Part shown: one piece after another, positions 9,347 through 18,922 of the stretch
How positions within the stretch are numbered: position 1 is the first letter of the stretch
Layout of the letters: the number at the start of each line of letters is the position of its first letter
Assembly: GCF_000383855.1 (NCBI RefSeq)
Contig: NZ_KB912877.1
Location: forward strand, 2,995,579 to 3,059,578
Origin: Methylobacter marinus A45
Lineage (GTDB): Bacteria; Pseudomonadota; Gammaproteobacteria; Methylococcales; Methylomonadaceae
Direction: 5' to 3'
Length of the DNA: 64,000 nucleotides
Translations under genes and position numbers: made by a program
Notes under the pieces: generated by a model
Told to the model about the DNA's origin: nothing
Databases searched by the model: none
The model's input: only the letters and a program-made list of their open reading frames with translations

Positions 9347-9419
9347 TTAAAACTAAGGCTGATTAAGTAATGGCGGATGGTCGAATATTGTTTTCGCAAA
9401 GCAGTTTTGGCATGCAGGC

Positions 9420-9448
9420 TTTCCAATATAAGAAAAAGCCCCTATAAT
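9420..9448 (+). promoter_or_regulatory. Sigma-70 promoter of the rpsF operon
   Basis: A perfect -10 box TATAAT at 9443-9448 sits 17 bp after TTTCCA (9420-9425, 4 of 6 matches to TTGACA). Transcription from here would give a leader of about 80 nt before rpsF. Confidence 0.65.
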
Positions 9449-9454
9449 AGTCGG

Positions 9455-9537
9455 TTCTTTGGGGCATTCAGCCTCTCCTTGCTTTACCATCCTTGAGCTA
9501 AACGGGGGTGGAAGGCTTAAAACCGAAAGGAAAAATT
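9455..9537 (+). promoter_or_regulatory. Possible S6:S18 autoregulatory mRNA leader
   Basis: The leader between the TATAAT box and rpsF is G/C-rich (CTTTGGGGC, AACGGGGGTGG, GGCTTAAAACCG) and could fold. Proteobacterial rpsF operons often carry a leader bound by the S6:S18 complex. I see position and folding potential only, not a proven match to that motif. Confidence 0.3.
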
Positions 9538-9990
9538 ATGCGGCATTATGAAATTGTCTTTTTAGTCCATCCCGACCAAAGTTCTCAGGTTCCGGCGATG
9601 ATTGATCGTTACAGATCAACTATCGAAACGGCATCCGGTAAAATCCATCGTTTGGAAGACTGGGGGCGCAGACACCTGGCTTATCCTATTAACAAAATTC
9701 ATAAAGCACATTATGTGTTAATGAATGTCGAGTGCGATCAAGCTACACTGGAAGAACTGGAAAGCGGCTTCCGGTTCAACGACGCTATCTTGCGTAGCAT
9801 GACTTTATTGCAAAAAGAAGCGATTACCGAACCTTCTCCGATCGCCACAGCGACAGCCGAGGAAAATAAAGCGGCTGAATCCAGAGCCAAAGATGCGGCG
9901 GCCAAAGAAGCGGCGGCAGACACCGGTGCGGAAGATAGCCTGGACGATGCCGATGAGAGCTTCGATATTGACGAAGCCGCTTCTGAATAA
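9538..9990 (+). CDS. rpsF: 30S ribosomal protein S6
   Basis: 150 residues from ATG 9538, chosen because the protein then begins [15 protein letters not shown], the standard S6 N-terminus; an in-frame GTG 30 bases upstream is rejected. The ferredoxin-like S6 core ends near residue 100. The remaining 50 residues form an Ala/Asp/Glu-rich acidic tail, longer than in most S6 proteins but of the kind seen where RimK adds glutamates. First gene of the S6-S18-DUF2232-L9 operon. Confidence 0.96.
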   Translation: MRHYEIVFLVHPDQSSQVPAMIDRYRSTIETASGKIHRLEDWGRRHLAYPINKIHKAHYVLMNVECDQATLEELESGFRFNDAILRSMTLLQKEAITEPSPIATATAEENKAAESRAKDAAAKEAAADTGAEDSLDDADESFDIDEAASE

Positions 9991-10019
9991 AACTTTTAAC
10001 ACTTGGATACGAGATTACT

Positions 10020-10247
10020 ATGGCACGCAACGTAAGACGCAAAAAATTCTGCAGATTCAGCGCGGAAGGCGGTACACAGATTGATTATAAGGATCTGGAT
10101 CTATTAAGCGATTATATTACCGAAACCGGCAAGATTGTTCCTAGCCGTATTACAGGTACCAGCGCTAAATATCAAAGACAGTTAGGCGTGGCAATCAAAC
10201 GTGCGCGTTTTATTGCCTTACTGCCATTCTGCGACGCTCACAAATAA
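10020..10247 (+). CDS. rpsR: 30S ribosomal protein S18
   Basis: 75 residues, full length. The basic N-terminus [13 protein letters not shown] and the segment [17 protein letters not shown] are diagnostic. S18 pairs with S6 on the platform of the small subunit. Lies 29 bp after rpsF. There is no priB between them, unlike in enterobacteria. Confidence 0.97.
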   Translation: MARNVRRKKFCRFSAEGGTQIDYKDLDLLSDYITETGKIVPSRITGTSAKYQRQLGVAIKRARFIALLPFCDAHK

Positions 10248-10270
10248 TCACTACCAGGCCGGGGTAATCA

Positions 10271-11164
10271 GTGAGATTTCTAGCAGCTTATATTATGCGA
10301 GGCCGGCTGCAAGCCATGATAGTGGCTTCCAGTCTCGCATTGTTGTCACTGATCATACCTCCGGTAAGTATAGTAAGTTCAGCCTCTGTTGCGCTCGTTA
10401 CGTTAAGGCGGGGTGCTTTTGAAGGCTTATATGTTTTAGTCTGCTCAAGTGCGGCGGCCTCACTATTAGGCCTCTTCCTGCTAGGCAGCTACCAGTTTGC
10501 CTTGCTTTATAGCATGATGCTGTGGCTGCCTGTCTGGTTGATTTCGATTATATTGAGAGAAGGCCGCCATTTATCCCTGGCGGTTGAATTCGCGGTGCTG
10601 CTGGGCATGCTTGGGGTTGTTGGCTTTTACCTCTATGAGGCAGAGCCCGCCGTCATGTGGAAAGAGGTTCTTTCGCAGATGGTGCCGCCCAATGCGCCTG
10701 TTGACGAAATTCAGCGCACTTTGGATGTTCTGTCTCATTATATGACCGGCGTGGTGGCGGCAGGAACCGTATTCGGTTTGCTGTTTGGCCTGTTCCTGGG
10801 GCGATGGTGGCAGTCGGTGCTTTATAACCCCGGCGGTTTCAAGCAAGAGTTTTTGTCGTTGAACACGAAGCCCCGGCTGGCAATAGGCAGTGTCGCTGTC
10901 GTGGTCGTTGCGTGGGCCAGTTCCGGAGTGCTCTCCGAAGTTGCCTGGAATATGACCATCTTGCTGTTTGTGTTATACACCTGTATCGGAACGGCCGTAA
11001 TGCATGCGGTTTTTGCTTCGATGAAACTCGGCCGCTATATGGTGCCGATGTTTTATCTGACATTGTTTTTGATACCCCATGCCATGTTGCCTGTAGCTTT
11101 GGTGGGTTTAATTGATGCATGGCTGAACTTGCGAAACAAAATTTCAAATCAAACTAACGCCTGA
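10271..11164 (+). CDS. DUF2232 family multispanning membrane protein
   Basis: 297 residues from GTG 10271, 23 bp after rpsR. Hydrophobic segments are spread over the whole length (for example LLSLIIPPVSIVSSASVALV, LLGLFLLGSYQFALLYSMML, GTVFGLLFGLFLGRWW, and several near the C-terminus), giving about seven or eight helices. The family is commonly found between rpsR and rplI in gammaproteobacteria and is distantly like YybS. Its function is unknown; the constant linkage to ribosomal genes may be only historical. Confidence 0.8.
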   Translation: MRFLAAYIMRGRLQAMIVASSLALLSLIIPPVSIVSSASVALVTLRRGAFEGLYVLVCSSAAASLLGLFLLGSYQFALLYSMMLWLPVWLISIILREGRHLSLAVEFAVLLGMLGVVGFYLYEAEPAVMWKEVLSQMVPPNAPVDEIQRTLDVLSHYMTGVVAAGTVFGLLFGLFLGRWWQSVLYNPGGFKQEFLSLNTKPRLAIGSVAVVVVAWASSGVLSEVAWNMTILLFVLYTCIGTAVMHAVFASMKLGRYMVPMFYLTLFLIPHAMLPVALVGLIDAWLNLRNKISNQTNA

Positions 11165-11210
11165 CGGCGCAAAAATAATTAGCTAAAACCGAAAGGTGAG
11201 GTATTAAAAG

Positions 11211-11660
11211 ATGGAAGTTATTCTTCTTGAAAAGATAGCAAACTTGGGTAACCTGGGTGATAAGGTCACGATTAAACCAGGCTATGGCAGAAACTATCTG
11301 GTTCCACAAGGCAAGGCTGTTGTTGCAACGGCTAAAAAAATTGCTGAATTCGAGGCGCGTCGCGCGGAGCTTGAAAAAATTGCCGCCGAGAAACTGAGCG
11401 CCGCTCAAGCACGTGCGAATGCATTGAGCAAACTCGAAGTTGTCATCACGCATAAAGCAGGAGATGAAGGCAAGCTGTTCGGTTCTATCGGTACGCACAA
11501 TATCGCTGATGCGATCACAGCGGCAGGTGTTGCCATTGAAAAGCACGAAGTACGTATGCCGACAGGCGCGATTCGTCAGGTTGGCGAATACGATATCGAC
11601 ATCAACCTGCATACGGATGTTGTCGTAACGATACCTGTCAAGGTTGCGGCTGAAGCATAA
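11211..11660 (+). CDS. rplI: 50S ribosomal protein L9
   Basis: 149 residues, normal length. N-terminal rRNA-binding domain with [19 protein letters not shown] and [13 protein letters not shown], a long connecting helix (residues 45-75), and a C-terminal domain ([19 protein letters not shown]). L9 bridges neighbouring ribosomes and supports reading-frame maintenance. Preceded by AAAGGTGAGG as ribosome binding site. Last gene of the S6 operon. Confidence 0.97.
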   Translation: MEVILLEKIANLGNLGDKVTIKPGYGRNYLVPQGKAVVATAKKIAEFEARRAELEKIAAEKLSAAQARANALSKLEVVITHKAGDEGKLFGSIGTHNIADAITAAGVAIEKHEVRMPTGAIRQVGEYDIDINLHTDVVVTIPVKVAAEA

Positions 11661-11741
11661 TAGTTAAAGGCAAAAGGGACAAGGCAACAGGTAAAGCGAC
11701 GGCTTTTCAATCTTGTGCCTTGAACCTTGTGTCTTCTTAAC

Positions 11742-13016
11742 ATGCGTGCTTTTTATTCCGCCCTTTTTTATCTGCTTATCCCCTTCATACTGTGCCGCCT
11801 GCTCTGGCGGAGCATCAAAGCGCCGGCTTACCGCTGTCGATGGCGCGAAAGACTAGCCTACTATACTAAACCCTATGCGCCAGGCGTCATCTGGTTTCAT
11901 GCCGTTTCAGTCGGTGAGGCCGAGGCATTGTTTCCACTGATCCGTCAGATACAGAACCTACATCCTGATGCGCGGCTGTTAATCACGACTACGACACCTA
12001 CCGGGTCCGCACGCGTTAAGGCGGTACTGCAGGAATCCGTTGAGCATGTTTATTTGCCGTACGACACGCCCGGCGCCGTCAGCCGTTTTATGCGCTGTTT
12101 TAAACCGGTTATCGCCGTTATCGTGGAAACGGAAATCTGGCCCAATCTGTTCGCCTGCTGCGGCGGAAACGGTATTCCTCTTTATTTGATCAATGCCCGA
12201 TTGTCGGAAAAATCGGCGCGCGGGTATCAAAAAATCCCCTCACTGGTGCGTCCGGCCTTGGCGCAGGTTAAATTGATCGCCGCGCAAACACAGGATGATG
12301 CGGACAGATTCATCGCGATTGGCGCCGAAAAACAGCGAGTGACTGTCGCAGGAAATATCAAGTTTGATGTTGAAATTGGCGATGAAACGATAGGGCGGGG
12401 GCGGCAGTTAAAACAGGATTTGTTCAAGCGCCGGTACATCTGGTTAATAGCCAGTACACATAAGGATGAGGAAGCGATATTTCTCGATAGTTACAAACAG
12501 ATAAAGCCGCAAATTCCTGAGTTGCTACTGGTCCTGGTGCCGAGGCATCCAGAACGGTTCGGCGAGGTCAGGAAGTTGTGCGAACAGCAACGATTGGCCG
12601 TAGTGACGCGCACATCCGGTGATGACTGTCGCCAGGATACGGATGTTTATCTGGCCGATACGATGGGCGAATTGAAAATGCTGTACGCTGCCGCCGATGT
12701 CGTGTTTGTCGGCGGCAGCATGGTGCCGGTGGGTGGCCATAATATGCTGGAGCCTGCCGCGATCGGCGTGCCGGCTTTGTTCGGTCCTTTTATAGCCAAT
12801 TTCAAGGAGATTGCCGGAGGGATGCTGGCGCATGATGCGGCCATACAATGTCAAGATAAGGATGAGATTGTCAAAACCGTTTATCAACTATACAAGGATG
12901 CCGCTTACGGCGCATCGCTCGTGGCAAAGGCCAAGGCCTTTGTTCGCCGGAATCAGGGGGCGAAAGCCAGACTGTCTAAAATGCTCGATCAGGCCATCGC
13001 TCAAATAGTGCGGTAG
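11742..13016 (+). CDS. waaA: 3-deoxy-D-manno-octulosonic acid (Kdo) transferase
   Basis: 424 residues from ATG 11742; a TTG five codons earlier is less likely. It has an N-terminal membrane anchor (FYLLIPFILCRLLW) followed by a two-domain GT-B glycosyltransferase (GVIWFHAVSVGEAEA, VVFVGGSMVPVGGHNMLEPA, GVPALFGPF). The enzyme moves Kdo from CMP-Kdo to lipid IVA in lipopolysaccharide core synthesis at the inner membrane. Whether it adds one or two Kdo units cannot be read from the sequence. It converges on comF. Confidence 0.93.
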   Translation: MRAFYSALFYLLIPFILCRLLWRSIKAPAYRCRWRERLAYYTKPYAPGVIWFHAVSVGEAEALFPLIRQIQNLHPDARLLITTTTPTGSARVKAVLQESVEHVYLPYDTPGAVSRFMRCFKPVIAVIVETEIWPNLFACCGGNGIPLYLINARLSEKSARGYQKIPSLVRPALAQVKLIAAQTQDDADRFIAIGAEKQRVTVAGNIKFDVEIGDETIGRGRQLKQDLFKRRYIWLIASTHKDEEAIFLDSYKQIKPQIPELLLVLVPRHPERFGEVRKLCEQQRLAVVTRTSGDDCRQDTDVYLADTMGELKMLYAAADVVFVGGSMVPVGGHNMLEPAAIGVPALFGPFIANFKEIAGGMLAHDAAIQCQDKDEIVKTVYQLYKDAAYGASLVAKAKAFVRRNQGAKARLSKMLDQAIAQIVR

Positions 13017-13039
13017 CTTGAGATAACGCATATCAAGCT
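13015..13039. terminator. Hairpin between convergent waaA and comF
   Basis: AGCTTGA (13015-13021) pairs with TCAAGCT (13033-13039) across an 11-base loop and includes both stop codons. It has no T run on the waaA side, so its use as a two-way terminator is only plausible. Confidence 0.35.
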
Positions 13040-13734
13040 CTGGCGCACGCCCAGACATCAACCCGGCCGACTCCGGCTTTTTTCAACAAGGTGGCGAGTT
13101 CATTGACGGTTGAGCCGGTCGTCATGACATCATCGATAATGGCGATATGACCCTCTTGAATCGGTTTCACCAGTGAAAAGGCGTTTTTCAGATTCTTACG
13201 CCGCTGTTTGGCCGGCAGGTCGGTTTGATGCGGTGTATTGCGATGCCTCCGGCATGACTCAAGATCGAGAGGCAACTGTAATTCACGGGCGACGGTTCTG
13301 GCGATTTCCAGCGACTGGTTGAATCCCCGCTGGCGGTAACGGGCTTTATGCAGCGGCACGGGCATAATGCGATCCGGCATTTCCGCCGTTGTCTTGACAT
13401 GCTCGGCCAGTAATTGGCCGAGCAGGCGCGCATTCTTGTATTGGGCATGGAATTTCAGCAATGTTATCAAGTGCCGCATGGCGCCTTGATGCGTGAATGG
13501 CGCATAAGTCCGGTCATAGGCGGGAGTCTGGTTTTGGCAGCGGCCGCATGGCATCTCAGTCTCTATTTCGAAAGATTCGCCGCAGCGGTAACAGCACGGA
13601 TTGTTTCTGAGTAAATGGATATAGCAGGCATAGCAGAGGTCGCGCGAGGCAAATCCTGTGTTTCCGCACAAGATGCAGGTAGGCGGAAGCAGGTAATCCT
13701 GTATAATATCGATCCAGTTGTAACCTATTTTCAT
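13033..13734 (-). CDS. ComF family phosphoribosyltransferase-like protein
   Basis: 233 residues. The N-terminus has paired Cys motifs (CILCGN, CYACY, CYRCGE, CGRCQ) that make a zinc finger, and the C-terminal half is a phosphoribosyltransferase fold with the PRPP loop IAIIDDVMTTGSTVNEL. ComF proteins take part in uptake of transforming DNA in competent bacteria; in proteobacteria next to bio genes this homologue is often called GntX. Divergent from bioB with a short shared promoter gap. Confidence 0.88.
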   Translation of the reverse strand: MKIGYNWIDIIQDYLLPPTCILCGNTGFASRDLCYACYIHLLRNNPCCYRCGESFEIETEMPCGRCQNQTPAYDRTYAPFTHQGAMRHLITLLKFHAQYKNARLLGQLLAEHVKTTAEMPDRIMPVPLHKARYRQRGFNQSLEIARTVARELQLPLDLESCRRHRNTPHQTDLPAKQRRKNLKNAFSLVKPIQEGHIAIIDDVMTTGSTVNELATLLKKAGVGRVDVWACARA

Positions 13735-13750
13735 TTGGACAGGTTGACAA
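13718..13750 (+). promoter_or_regulatory. Candidate BirA operator overlapping the bioB promoter
   Basis: TTGTAACC (13718-13725) and GGTTGACAA (13742-13750) are inverted half-sites 16 bases apart, close to the gammaproteobacterial BirA operator TTGTAAACC-N15-GGTTTACAA. The right half contains TTGACA (13744-13749), a fitting -35 box for bioB with CTTAAT 18 bases on. The left half has a one-base deletion. It overlaps the comF start, so it could regulate both genes. Confidence 0.5.
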
Positions 13751-13802
13751 GTAGCATGGTTGTCTTCCTTAATAATAAATACCGTAGCCGGAGATTAACA
13801 GA

Positions 13803-14798
13803 ATGTCTGCAAACCCTGCAATAAACCCGATTCAGCAGTCGAGCTCTATCCGCCATGACTGGCGGCTGGATGAGGTTCAGGCGCTTTATGCGTTGCCGTT
13901 CAATGATTTGGTTTTTAAAGCGCAAGCCATTCATAGAGAGCATTTCGATCCAAACGAAATTCAGGTGAGCAGTTTGCTAAGCATCAAGACCGGCTCCTGT
14001 TCGGAAGATTGCGGTTATTGCCCGCAGAGCGCGCGCTACGATTCAGATTTGACGCCCGAGGCGCTGATGCCGGTCGACGCCGTTTTGAAAGCCGCCCGGC
14101 AAGCCAGAGACCAGGGTGCCTCGCGTTTTTGCATGGGCGCGGCCTGGCGTCAGCCGAAAGACCGGGACATCGAGCGCGTCGTCGAAATGGTGCAAGGCGT
14201 TAAGGCGCTGGGCATGGAAACCTGCGTCACACTGGGCATGCTGACCGATGAACAGACGGCGCGGCTGAAGGAGGGCGGACTCGATTACTACAACCACAAT
14301 CTGGATACCTCGGAAGATTATTATTCGGAAGTCATCACGACACGCACTTATCAGGACCGGCTGGATACCCTGGCGCGCGTCAGGGATGCCGGCATCAACG
14401 TCTGTTGCGGCGGCATCGTCGGCATGGGTGAAAGCGATGTCGACCGCTCCAAACTGTTGATCGAGCTGGCCAATTTGCCCAAGCATCCCGAAAGCGTACC
14501 GATCAACATGCTGGTGCAGGTCGAGGGAACGCCGCTGATGGGCACCGAGGCGCTGGATCCGCTTGTGTTCATCAGAACCATCGCCGTGGCGCGCATCATG
14601 ATGCCCGGGTCGCGCGTGCGGCTGTCAGCAGGCCGCAACAACATGAGCGATGAAATGCAAGCCTTGTGTTTCCTGGCCGGCGCCAATTCGATCTTTTACG
14701 GCGACAAATTACTGACGACCGACAATCCGATGACTAATCATGATCTCCGGCTGTTCGAGCGTCTGGGCCTGCGTTCTGGCGGTTCCAGCTACGCATAA
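13803..14798 (+). CDS. bioB: Biotin synthase
   Basis: 331 residues. The radical-SAM cluster motif is [10 protein letters not shown] (C-x3-C-x2-C), and [12 protein letters not shown] and [12 protein letters not shown] are typical BioB segments. The enzyme inserts sulfur into dethiobiotin to form biotin using a 4Fe-4S and a sacrificial 2Fe-2S cluster. First gene of bioBFHCD; the stop touches the bioF start (TAATG). Confidence 0.97.
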   Translation: MSANPAINPIQQSSSIRHDWRLDEVQALYALPFNDLVFKAQAIHREHFDPNEIQVSSLLSIKTGSCSEDCGYCPQSARYDSDLTPEALMPVDAVLKAARQARDQGASRFCMGAAWRQPKDRDIERVVEMVQGVKALGMETCVTLGMLTDEQTARLKEGGLDYYNHNLDTSEDYYSEVITTRTYQDRLDTLARVRDAGINVCCGGIVGMGESDVDRSKLLIELANLPKHPESVPINMLVQVEGTPLMGTEALDPLVFIRTIAVARIMMPGSRVRLSAGRNNMSDEMQALCFLAGANSIFYGDKLLTTDNPMTNHDLRLFERLGLRSGGSSYA

Positions 14799-15958
14799 TG
14801 ACAGGCGCATCGTTGACCTTGGTCGGCGGCCTCGAAGCCATCGCCGCGCAGGGATTGTACCGTTCGCGGCGTATCGCCGAATCGCCTCAAGGCATCCATC
14901 TACAGATCGACGGCAGGAAGGTGTTGAATTTCTGCAGCAACGACTACCTGGGATTGGCCAACCATCCGGCTGTCGTTCAGGCGTTTAAAGCGGGCGCCGA
15001 CCGTTATGGCATCGGCAGCGGCTCGGCGCATCTGATCTGTGGGCACAGCGCCGCGCATCATGCCCTGGAGGAAGAACTGGCGGCTTTTACCGGCCGCGAC
15101 CGGGCATTGCTGTTTTCGACCGGTTATATGGCGAACATGGGCGTTATCTCGGCCTTGGCCGGCCGCGGTGATACGGTGATTGAAGACCGATTGAACCATG
15201 CCTCCTTGATTGATGGCGGCCTTTTGTCCGGCGCCCGGTTCAAACGCTATGCCCATGCCGATACCCGACATCTGATCAGCCATCTCGAAACCGCGACGGG
15301 GCGCAAACTGATCGTAACGGACGGCGTCTTCAGCATGGACGGCGATTTCGCGCCGTTGCAGGCGTTGTCGGCAGCAGCCAAACGCCATGAAGCCTGGCTG
15401 ATGGTCGACGATGCGCATGGCTTGGGCGTGATCGGCGCGCAGGGTCGGGGCATTATCGATCACCATGGCCTGGGTCAGGACGATGTGCCGATACTGATGG
15501 GCACGCTGGGCAAGGCCTTCGGTACGTTCGGCGCCTTTGTGGCCGGTTCCGAGACCTTGATTGAAATGCTGATCCAGAAAGCCCGTACTTATATCTATAC
15601 CACGGCGTTACCGGCCGCCGTGGCCGAAGCGACCCGGGCCAGCTTAAAAATCGTCTTAGCTGAAAACTGGCGCCGGGATAAGCTGAAAATGCTGTCCGAG
15701 CGCTTCAGGCAGGGCGCGCAACAGCTCGGTTTGCAGTTGCTGCCGTCGTCCTCGGCCATTCAGCCCATTATGATCGGGGACAGTCAACGCGCGATAGATA
15801 TCAGTAATGCCTTGCTCAACGAAGGCTTGCTGGTCAGCGCGATACGCCCGCCTACCGTGCCGCAAGGCAGTGCCAGACTGCGCGTAACCATGTCAGCGCA
15901 ACATGAAACACAGCATGTCGACCGCCTGCTAACAGCGCTTGATCAACTGCATTTATGA
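14798..15958 (+). CDS. bioF: 8-amino-7-oxononanoate synthase
   Basis: 386 residues, PLP-dependent alpha-oxoamine synthase. The PLP lysine lies in [14 protein letters not shown], and [16 protein letters not shown] holds the conserved Asp and His. It condenses pimeloyl-ACP with alanine. Overlaps bioB by one base and bioH by four (ATGA). Confidence 0.96.
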   Translation: MTGASLTLVGGLEAIAAQGLYRSRRIAESPQGIHLQIDGRKVLNFCSNDYLGLANHPAVVQAFKAGADRYGIGSGSAHLICGHSAAHHALEEELAAFTGRDRALLFSTGYMANMGVISALAGRGDTVIEDRLNHASLIDGGLLSGARFKRYAHADTRHLISHLETATGRKLIVTDGVFSMDGDFAPLQALSAAAKRHEAWLMVDDAHGLGVIGAQGRGIIDHHGLGQDDVPILMGTLGKAFGTFGAFVAGSETLIEMLIQKARTYIYTTALPAAVAEATRASLKIVLAENWRRDKLKMLSERFRQGAQQLGLQLLPSSSAIQPIMIGDSQRAIDISNALLNEGLLVSAIRPPTVPQGSARLRVTMSAQHETQHVDRLLTALDQLHL

Positions 15959-16725
15959 CAAGACTCCATTGCGAAACCTTCGGTCAGGGCCAGCCGGTTG
16001 TCCTGGTGCATGGCTGGGCCATGCATTCCGGCGTCTGGCGCGATTTTGCCAAGGCTTTGGCTCGGCATTGTCAGGTTACCTGCATCGATTTGCCGGGGCA
16101 TGGGCGCAGTGAAAAAATCACGCCGTTTGCACTGGAACAAATCAGCGCGGCATTAGTGGAATCGTTGCCCGACCGGCCTTGCTGCTGGCTGGGCTGGTCC
16201 TTGGGCGCTACGGTTGTGCTTGATGTTGCCGAGCGCTTCCCTGAGCGCGTTGATTCGCTGGTATTGCTGGCGGGTAATCCGCTATTCGTGCAAGCGGAAA
16301 CCTGGCCGGGCATGGAGGCTTATCAGCTGGATGCATTCATCGATGGCTTAAAGGCCAACTGTCAGGCAACTTTATCACGTTTTCTGGCGCTACAGGTGAA
16401 GGGCTTGGTGGACTGTAAAACAGTATTGAAAGATCTGAAAGAAGCCGTATCCGAGTATGATGTGCCGGATCGGCAGACATTGCTGGATGGCCTGAATATC
16501 TTGAAACAGTCGGATTTGCGCCCGTCCTTGTCCAGACTGAAGTGCCCGGTATCGGTCATATTGGGCGGCAGGGATAAATTGATTCCCGTTTCTGTCGGGC
16601 AACAGCTGCCGCAGTTGAATGCCGGTTGCGAAGTCAACATTCTCGATCAGGCCGGGCACGTGCCGTTTTTATCGCATCAGCAAGAAGTTCTGGCGGTTAT
16701 CGCCCGTTTTCTGGAGCAGAGATGA
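15955..16725 (+). CDS. bioH: Pimeloyl-ACP methyl ester esterase
   Basis: 256 residues, alpha/beta hydrolase. [10 protein letters not shown] marks the oxyanion region, the nucleophile Ser is in GWSLGA, the Asp in [10 protein letters not shown] and the His in [10 protein letters not shown]. BioH removes the methyl group from pimeloyl-ACP methyl ester and so closes the BioC-BioH route to pimelate. Its position directly before bioC supports this over a generic esterase. Confidence 0.94.
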   Translation: MTRLHCETFGQGQPVVLVHGWAMHSGVWRDFAKALARHCQVTCIDLPGHGRSEKITPFALEQISAALVESLPDRPCCWLGWSLGATVVLDVAERFPERVDSLVLLAGNPLFVQAETWPGMEAYQLDAFIDGLKANCQATLSRFLALQVKGLVDCKTVLKDLKEAVSEYDVPDRQTLLDGLNILKQSDLRPSLSRLKCPVSVILGGRDKLIPVSVGQQLPQLNAGCEVNILDQAGHVPFLSHQQEVLAVIARFLEQR

Positions 16726-17516
16726 GCGCTGATTTCGTGTTAGAAAAAAACAAAATCAGACAATCTTTTTCAGCGGCCTGTGCGTCCTACGATGCTGTCG
16801 CCGAATTACAGCGCACAGTTGGCAGGGACTTGCTTGGTCGTATCGAAACGGACAGGCTGGCCGGTACTGTGCTGGATATCGGTTGCGGCACCGGTTTTCT
16901 AACCGCGGAGTTATTATCATGGCCGGGCGCTAAACATATGCTGGCGCTGGACCTCGCGCTGCCTATGCTGCAAATCACGCGCGGGAAGCTGGCCGATGCC
17001 GGCAATGTCTGGTATTTATGTGCCGACGCGGAAGCGTTACCGGTTGCGGATCATGCCGTTGATCATGTGTTCTCGAATCTGGCTCTGCAATGGTGTGAGG
17101 ATCTGGAGCTTGTTTTCAATGACATCAGGCGCATTCTAAAGCCCGGGTGTCAGCTGATTTTTTCGACATTTGGGCCGCGTACTTTGCGGGAACTGAAAAG
17201 CGCCTGGGCGGAAGTTGACGATTATAGCCATGTTAACGAGTTTTTCAGCCAAGAACAGCACGGTTGTTTTCTTGAACGAGCCGGCTTTCATCGGATAAGG
17301 ACGGAAAGTCAACTGCATAGGCCGACTTATGACTCCGTCCAGGACTTGATGAAGGAACTGAAGCATATCGGCGCGCATAACGTGACTGCGGGGCGAAACA
17401 GAAGGATCACGACCAAAGCGCAGATGCAGGGCATGATTGCGGCTTATGAAGCGTTTAGAAACGGCGGACGGATTCCTGCCTCCTTCGAGGTTATCATGAT
17501 TACCGCACGGGCATAA
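16722..17516 (+). CDS. bioC: Malonyl-ACP O-methyltransferase
   Basis: 264 residues from ATG 16722 (ATGA overlap with bioH); the open frame extends back into bioH without support. Class I methyltransferase with SAM loop LDIGCGTGFLTAELL, then ADAEALPVADHAVDHVFSNLAL region and the late motif LKPGCQLIFSTFGP. It methylates malonyl-ACP so that fatty acid synthesis can build pimelate. Confidence 0.95.
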   Translation: MSADFVLEKNKIRQSFSAACASYDAVAELQRTVGRDLLGRIETDRLAGTVLDIGCGTGFLTAELLSWPGAKHMLALDLALPMLQITRGKLADAGNVWYLCADAEALPVADHAVDHVFSNLALQWCEDLELVFNDIRRILKPGCQLIFSTFGPRTLRELKSAWAEVDDYSHVNEFFSQEQHGCFLERAGFHRIRTESQLHRPTYDSVQDLMKELKHIGAHNVTAGRNRRITTKAQMQGMIAAYEAFRNGGRIPASFEVIMITARA

Positions 17517-17520
17517 TCGC

Positions 17521-18195
17521 ATGAAAAAAGGCTATTTCATTACCGGCACCGATACTAATGTCGGAAAAACCTGGACGACTATTGCGCTGATGCGCTACTT
17601 CAAAAAGCAGGGCCAATCCGTGGTCGGCATGAAACCGGTCGCATCGGGCTGTCTGTTAACTAACCGCATCCTGAAGAATGAAGACGCGCTGTTGATTCAG
17701 GAGAATGCTTCATTGCCCGTTGATTATGAGCTGATCAATCCCTATGCCTATGAAGCCCCTGTTTCGCCCCATATCGCCGGCGCCGATAATCCGGTGCAAC
17801 TGGATAAAATCGTTGGCAGCTTTAATCGCCTCAAAAAATTGGCCGATATCGTTCTGGTTGAGGGGGCGGGCGGCTGGCTGTCGCCAATTAATGCCACGGA
17901 GGATGTCTCCGATCTGGCAAAAGCACTGAACCTGCCAGTTATTATCGTGGTGGCTATCAAGCTGGGCTGCATTAATCAGGCGAAATTAACCGATCGGGCC
18001 GTCCGCTGGTCAAATCTTTCTTGTGTGGGCTGGATCGCTACATGCACCGATCCTGATCTGTTGAACCGGGAGGAAACCATTCTAGCTGTCAAAGCTGCTC
18101 TGGATGCGCCTTTGTTAGGCGTATTGCCGTATTCTGCCCGGGCTGATTTTGATGAGCTGTCAGCGAATATATCGGGTGATCTGAATAAAAATTGA
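17521..18195 (+). CDS. bioD: Dethiobiotin synthetase
   Basis: 224 residues with the P-loop variant GTDTNVGKTW near residue 8 and the segments VGMKPVASGC and VEGAGGWLSPI. It closes the ureido ring of dethiobiotin using ATP and CO2. Last gene of the biotin operon; bioA, the aminotransferase between BioF and BioD, is not in this cluster and must lie elsewhere if the pathway is complete. Confidence 0.96.
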   Translation: MKKGYFITGTDTNVGKTWTTIALMRYFKKQGQSVVGMKPVASGCLLTNRILKNEDALLIQENASLPVDYELINPYAYEAPVSPHIAGADNPVQLDKIVGSFNRLKKLADIVLVEGAGGWLSPINATEDVSDLAKALNLPVIIVVAIKLGCINQAKLTDRAVRWSNLSCVGWIATCTDPDLLNREETILAVKAALDAPLLGVLPYSARADFDELSANISGDLNKN

Positions 18196-18272
18196 TCTAG
18201 GTCAACATTTGGACAGGTGTAAAAACTATAATTTTTGTGCGGTTATTATAAAAATTATTGAGGAGAACGTAT

Positions 18273-18671
18273 ATGGCTTTAATTACTTGGACTGCTAGTC
18301 AATTTGGTACTAATGTAGGATTCGCCGATGACGAACACAAAACGTTATTTGATAAGCTGAATAAGTTGTATGATCTGGCAACCGGCGGGGCAGAACGTTC
18401 TGCTGTAGGAAATCAGTTGGATGACCTGATTTCTTATGTTGTCGAGCATTTCGCACATGAAGAGAGGGAAATGCAGGCAAAAGATTTTAATGGTTATACG
18501 GCTCACAAAGCCGAGCATGACGCTTTAGTCAGCATTTGCGCCGGGCTGCAAACAAAATTTCATGCCGGCGAGGCAGATGTTACGGAGGAAGTCGGTCAAA
18601 TGGTGAAAGGATGGCTGGATCATCATATTCCTACATTCGATATGGCTTATGCTGATGCATTGAATAGTTAA
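18273..18671 (+). CDS. Bacteriohemerythrin
   Basis: 132 residues from ATG 18273, behind AGGAG; four extra upstream codons are not needed. All seven di-iron ligands of hemerythrin can be placed: H22, H59 and E63 (HFAHE), H78 and H82 (HKAEH), H118 and D123 (HIPTFD). Single-domain bacteriohemerythrins bind O2 reversibly. In Methylococcus one is reported to carry O2 to the membrane methane monooxygenase, so an O2 store or carrier role is likely here. It is monocistronic, with its own promoter gap and a strong terminator. Confidence 0.93.
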   Translation: MALITWTASQFGTNVGFADDEHKTLFDKLNKLYDLATGGAERSAVGNQLDDLISYVVEHFAHEEREMQAKDFNGYTAHKAEHDALVSICAGLQTKFHAGEADVTEEVGQMVKGWLDHHIPTFDMAYADALNS

Positions 18672-18691
18672 GCAATAATTCAATAATCAAA

Positions 18692-18728
18692 AAAAAGGCT
18701 TGTGAAACACGGCTTCACAAGCCTTTTT
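18692..18728 (+). terminator. Rho-independent terminator after bacteriohemerythrin
   Basis: AAGGCTTGTGAA pairs with TTCACAAGCCTT around a 7-base loop (ACACGGC), followed by a T run. The flanking A run and T run lengthen the stem to 15 bp and could let it work in both directions. Confidence 0.92.
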
Positions 18729-18922
18729 TATGTCAACAGTAAAAAGTTATGAGATACATCTTGTTGCATGCTCTAATAATTAATTGCTTCAACAAAATAA
18801 TATAAAGCTCAGTTTAATCGAATTATATTTTAAGTTTTGTGGCTCTTGTATCTGTTTTTTTAAAGAAAAGCAGCTAAAATTCATATAGAAAATCTTTCGC
18901 ATGAATATTTGAGAGTTAATGC

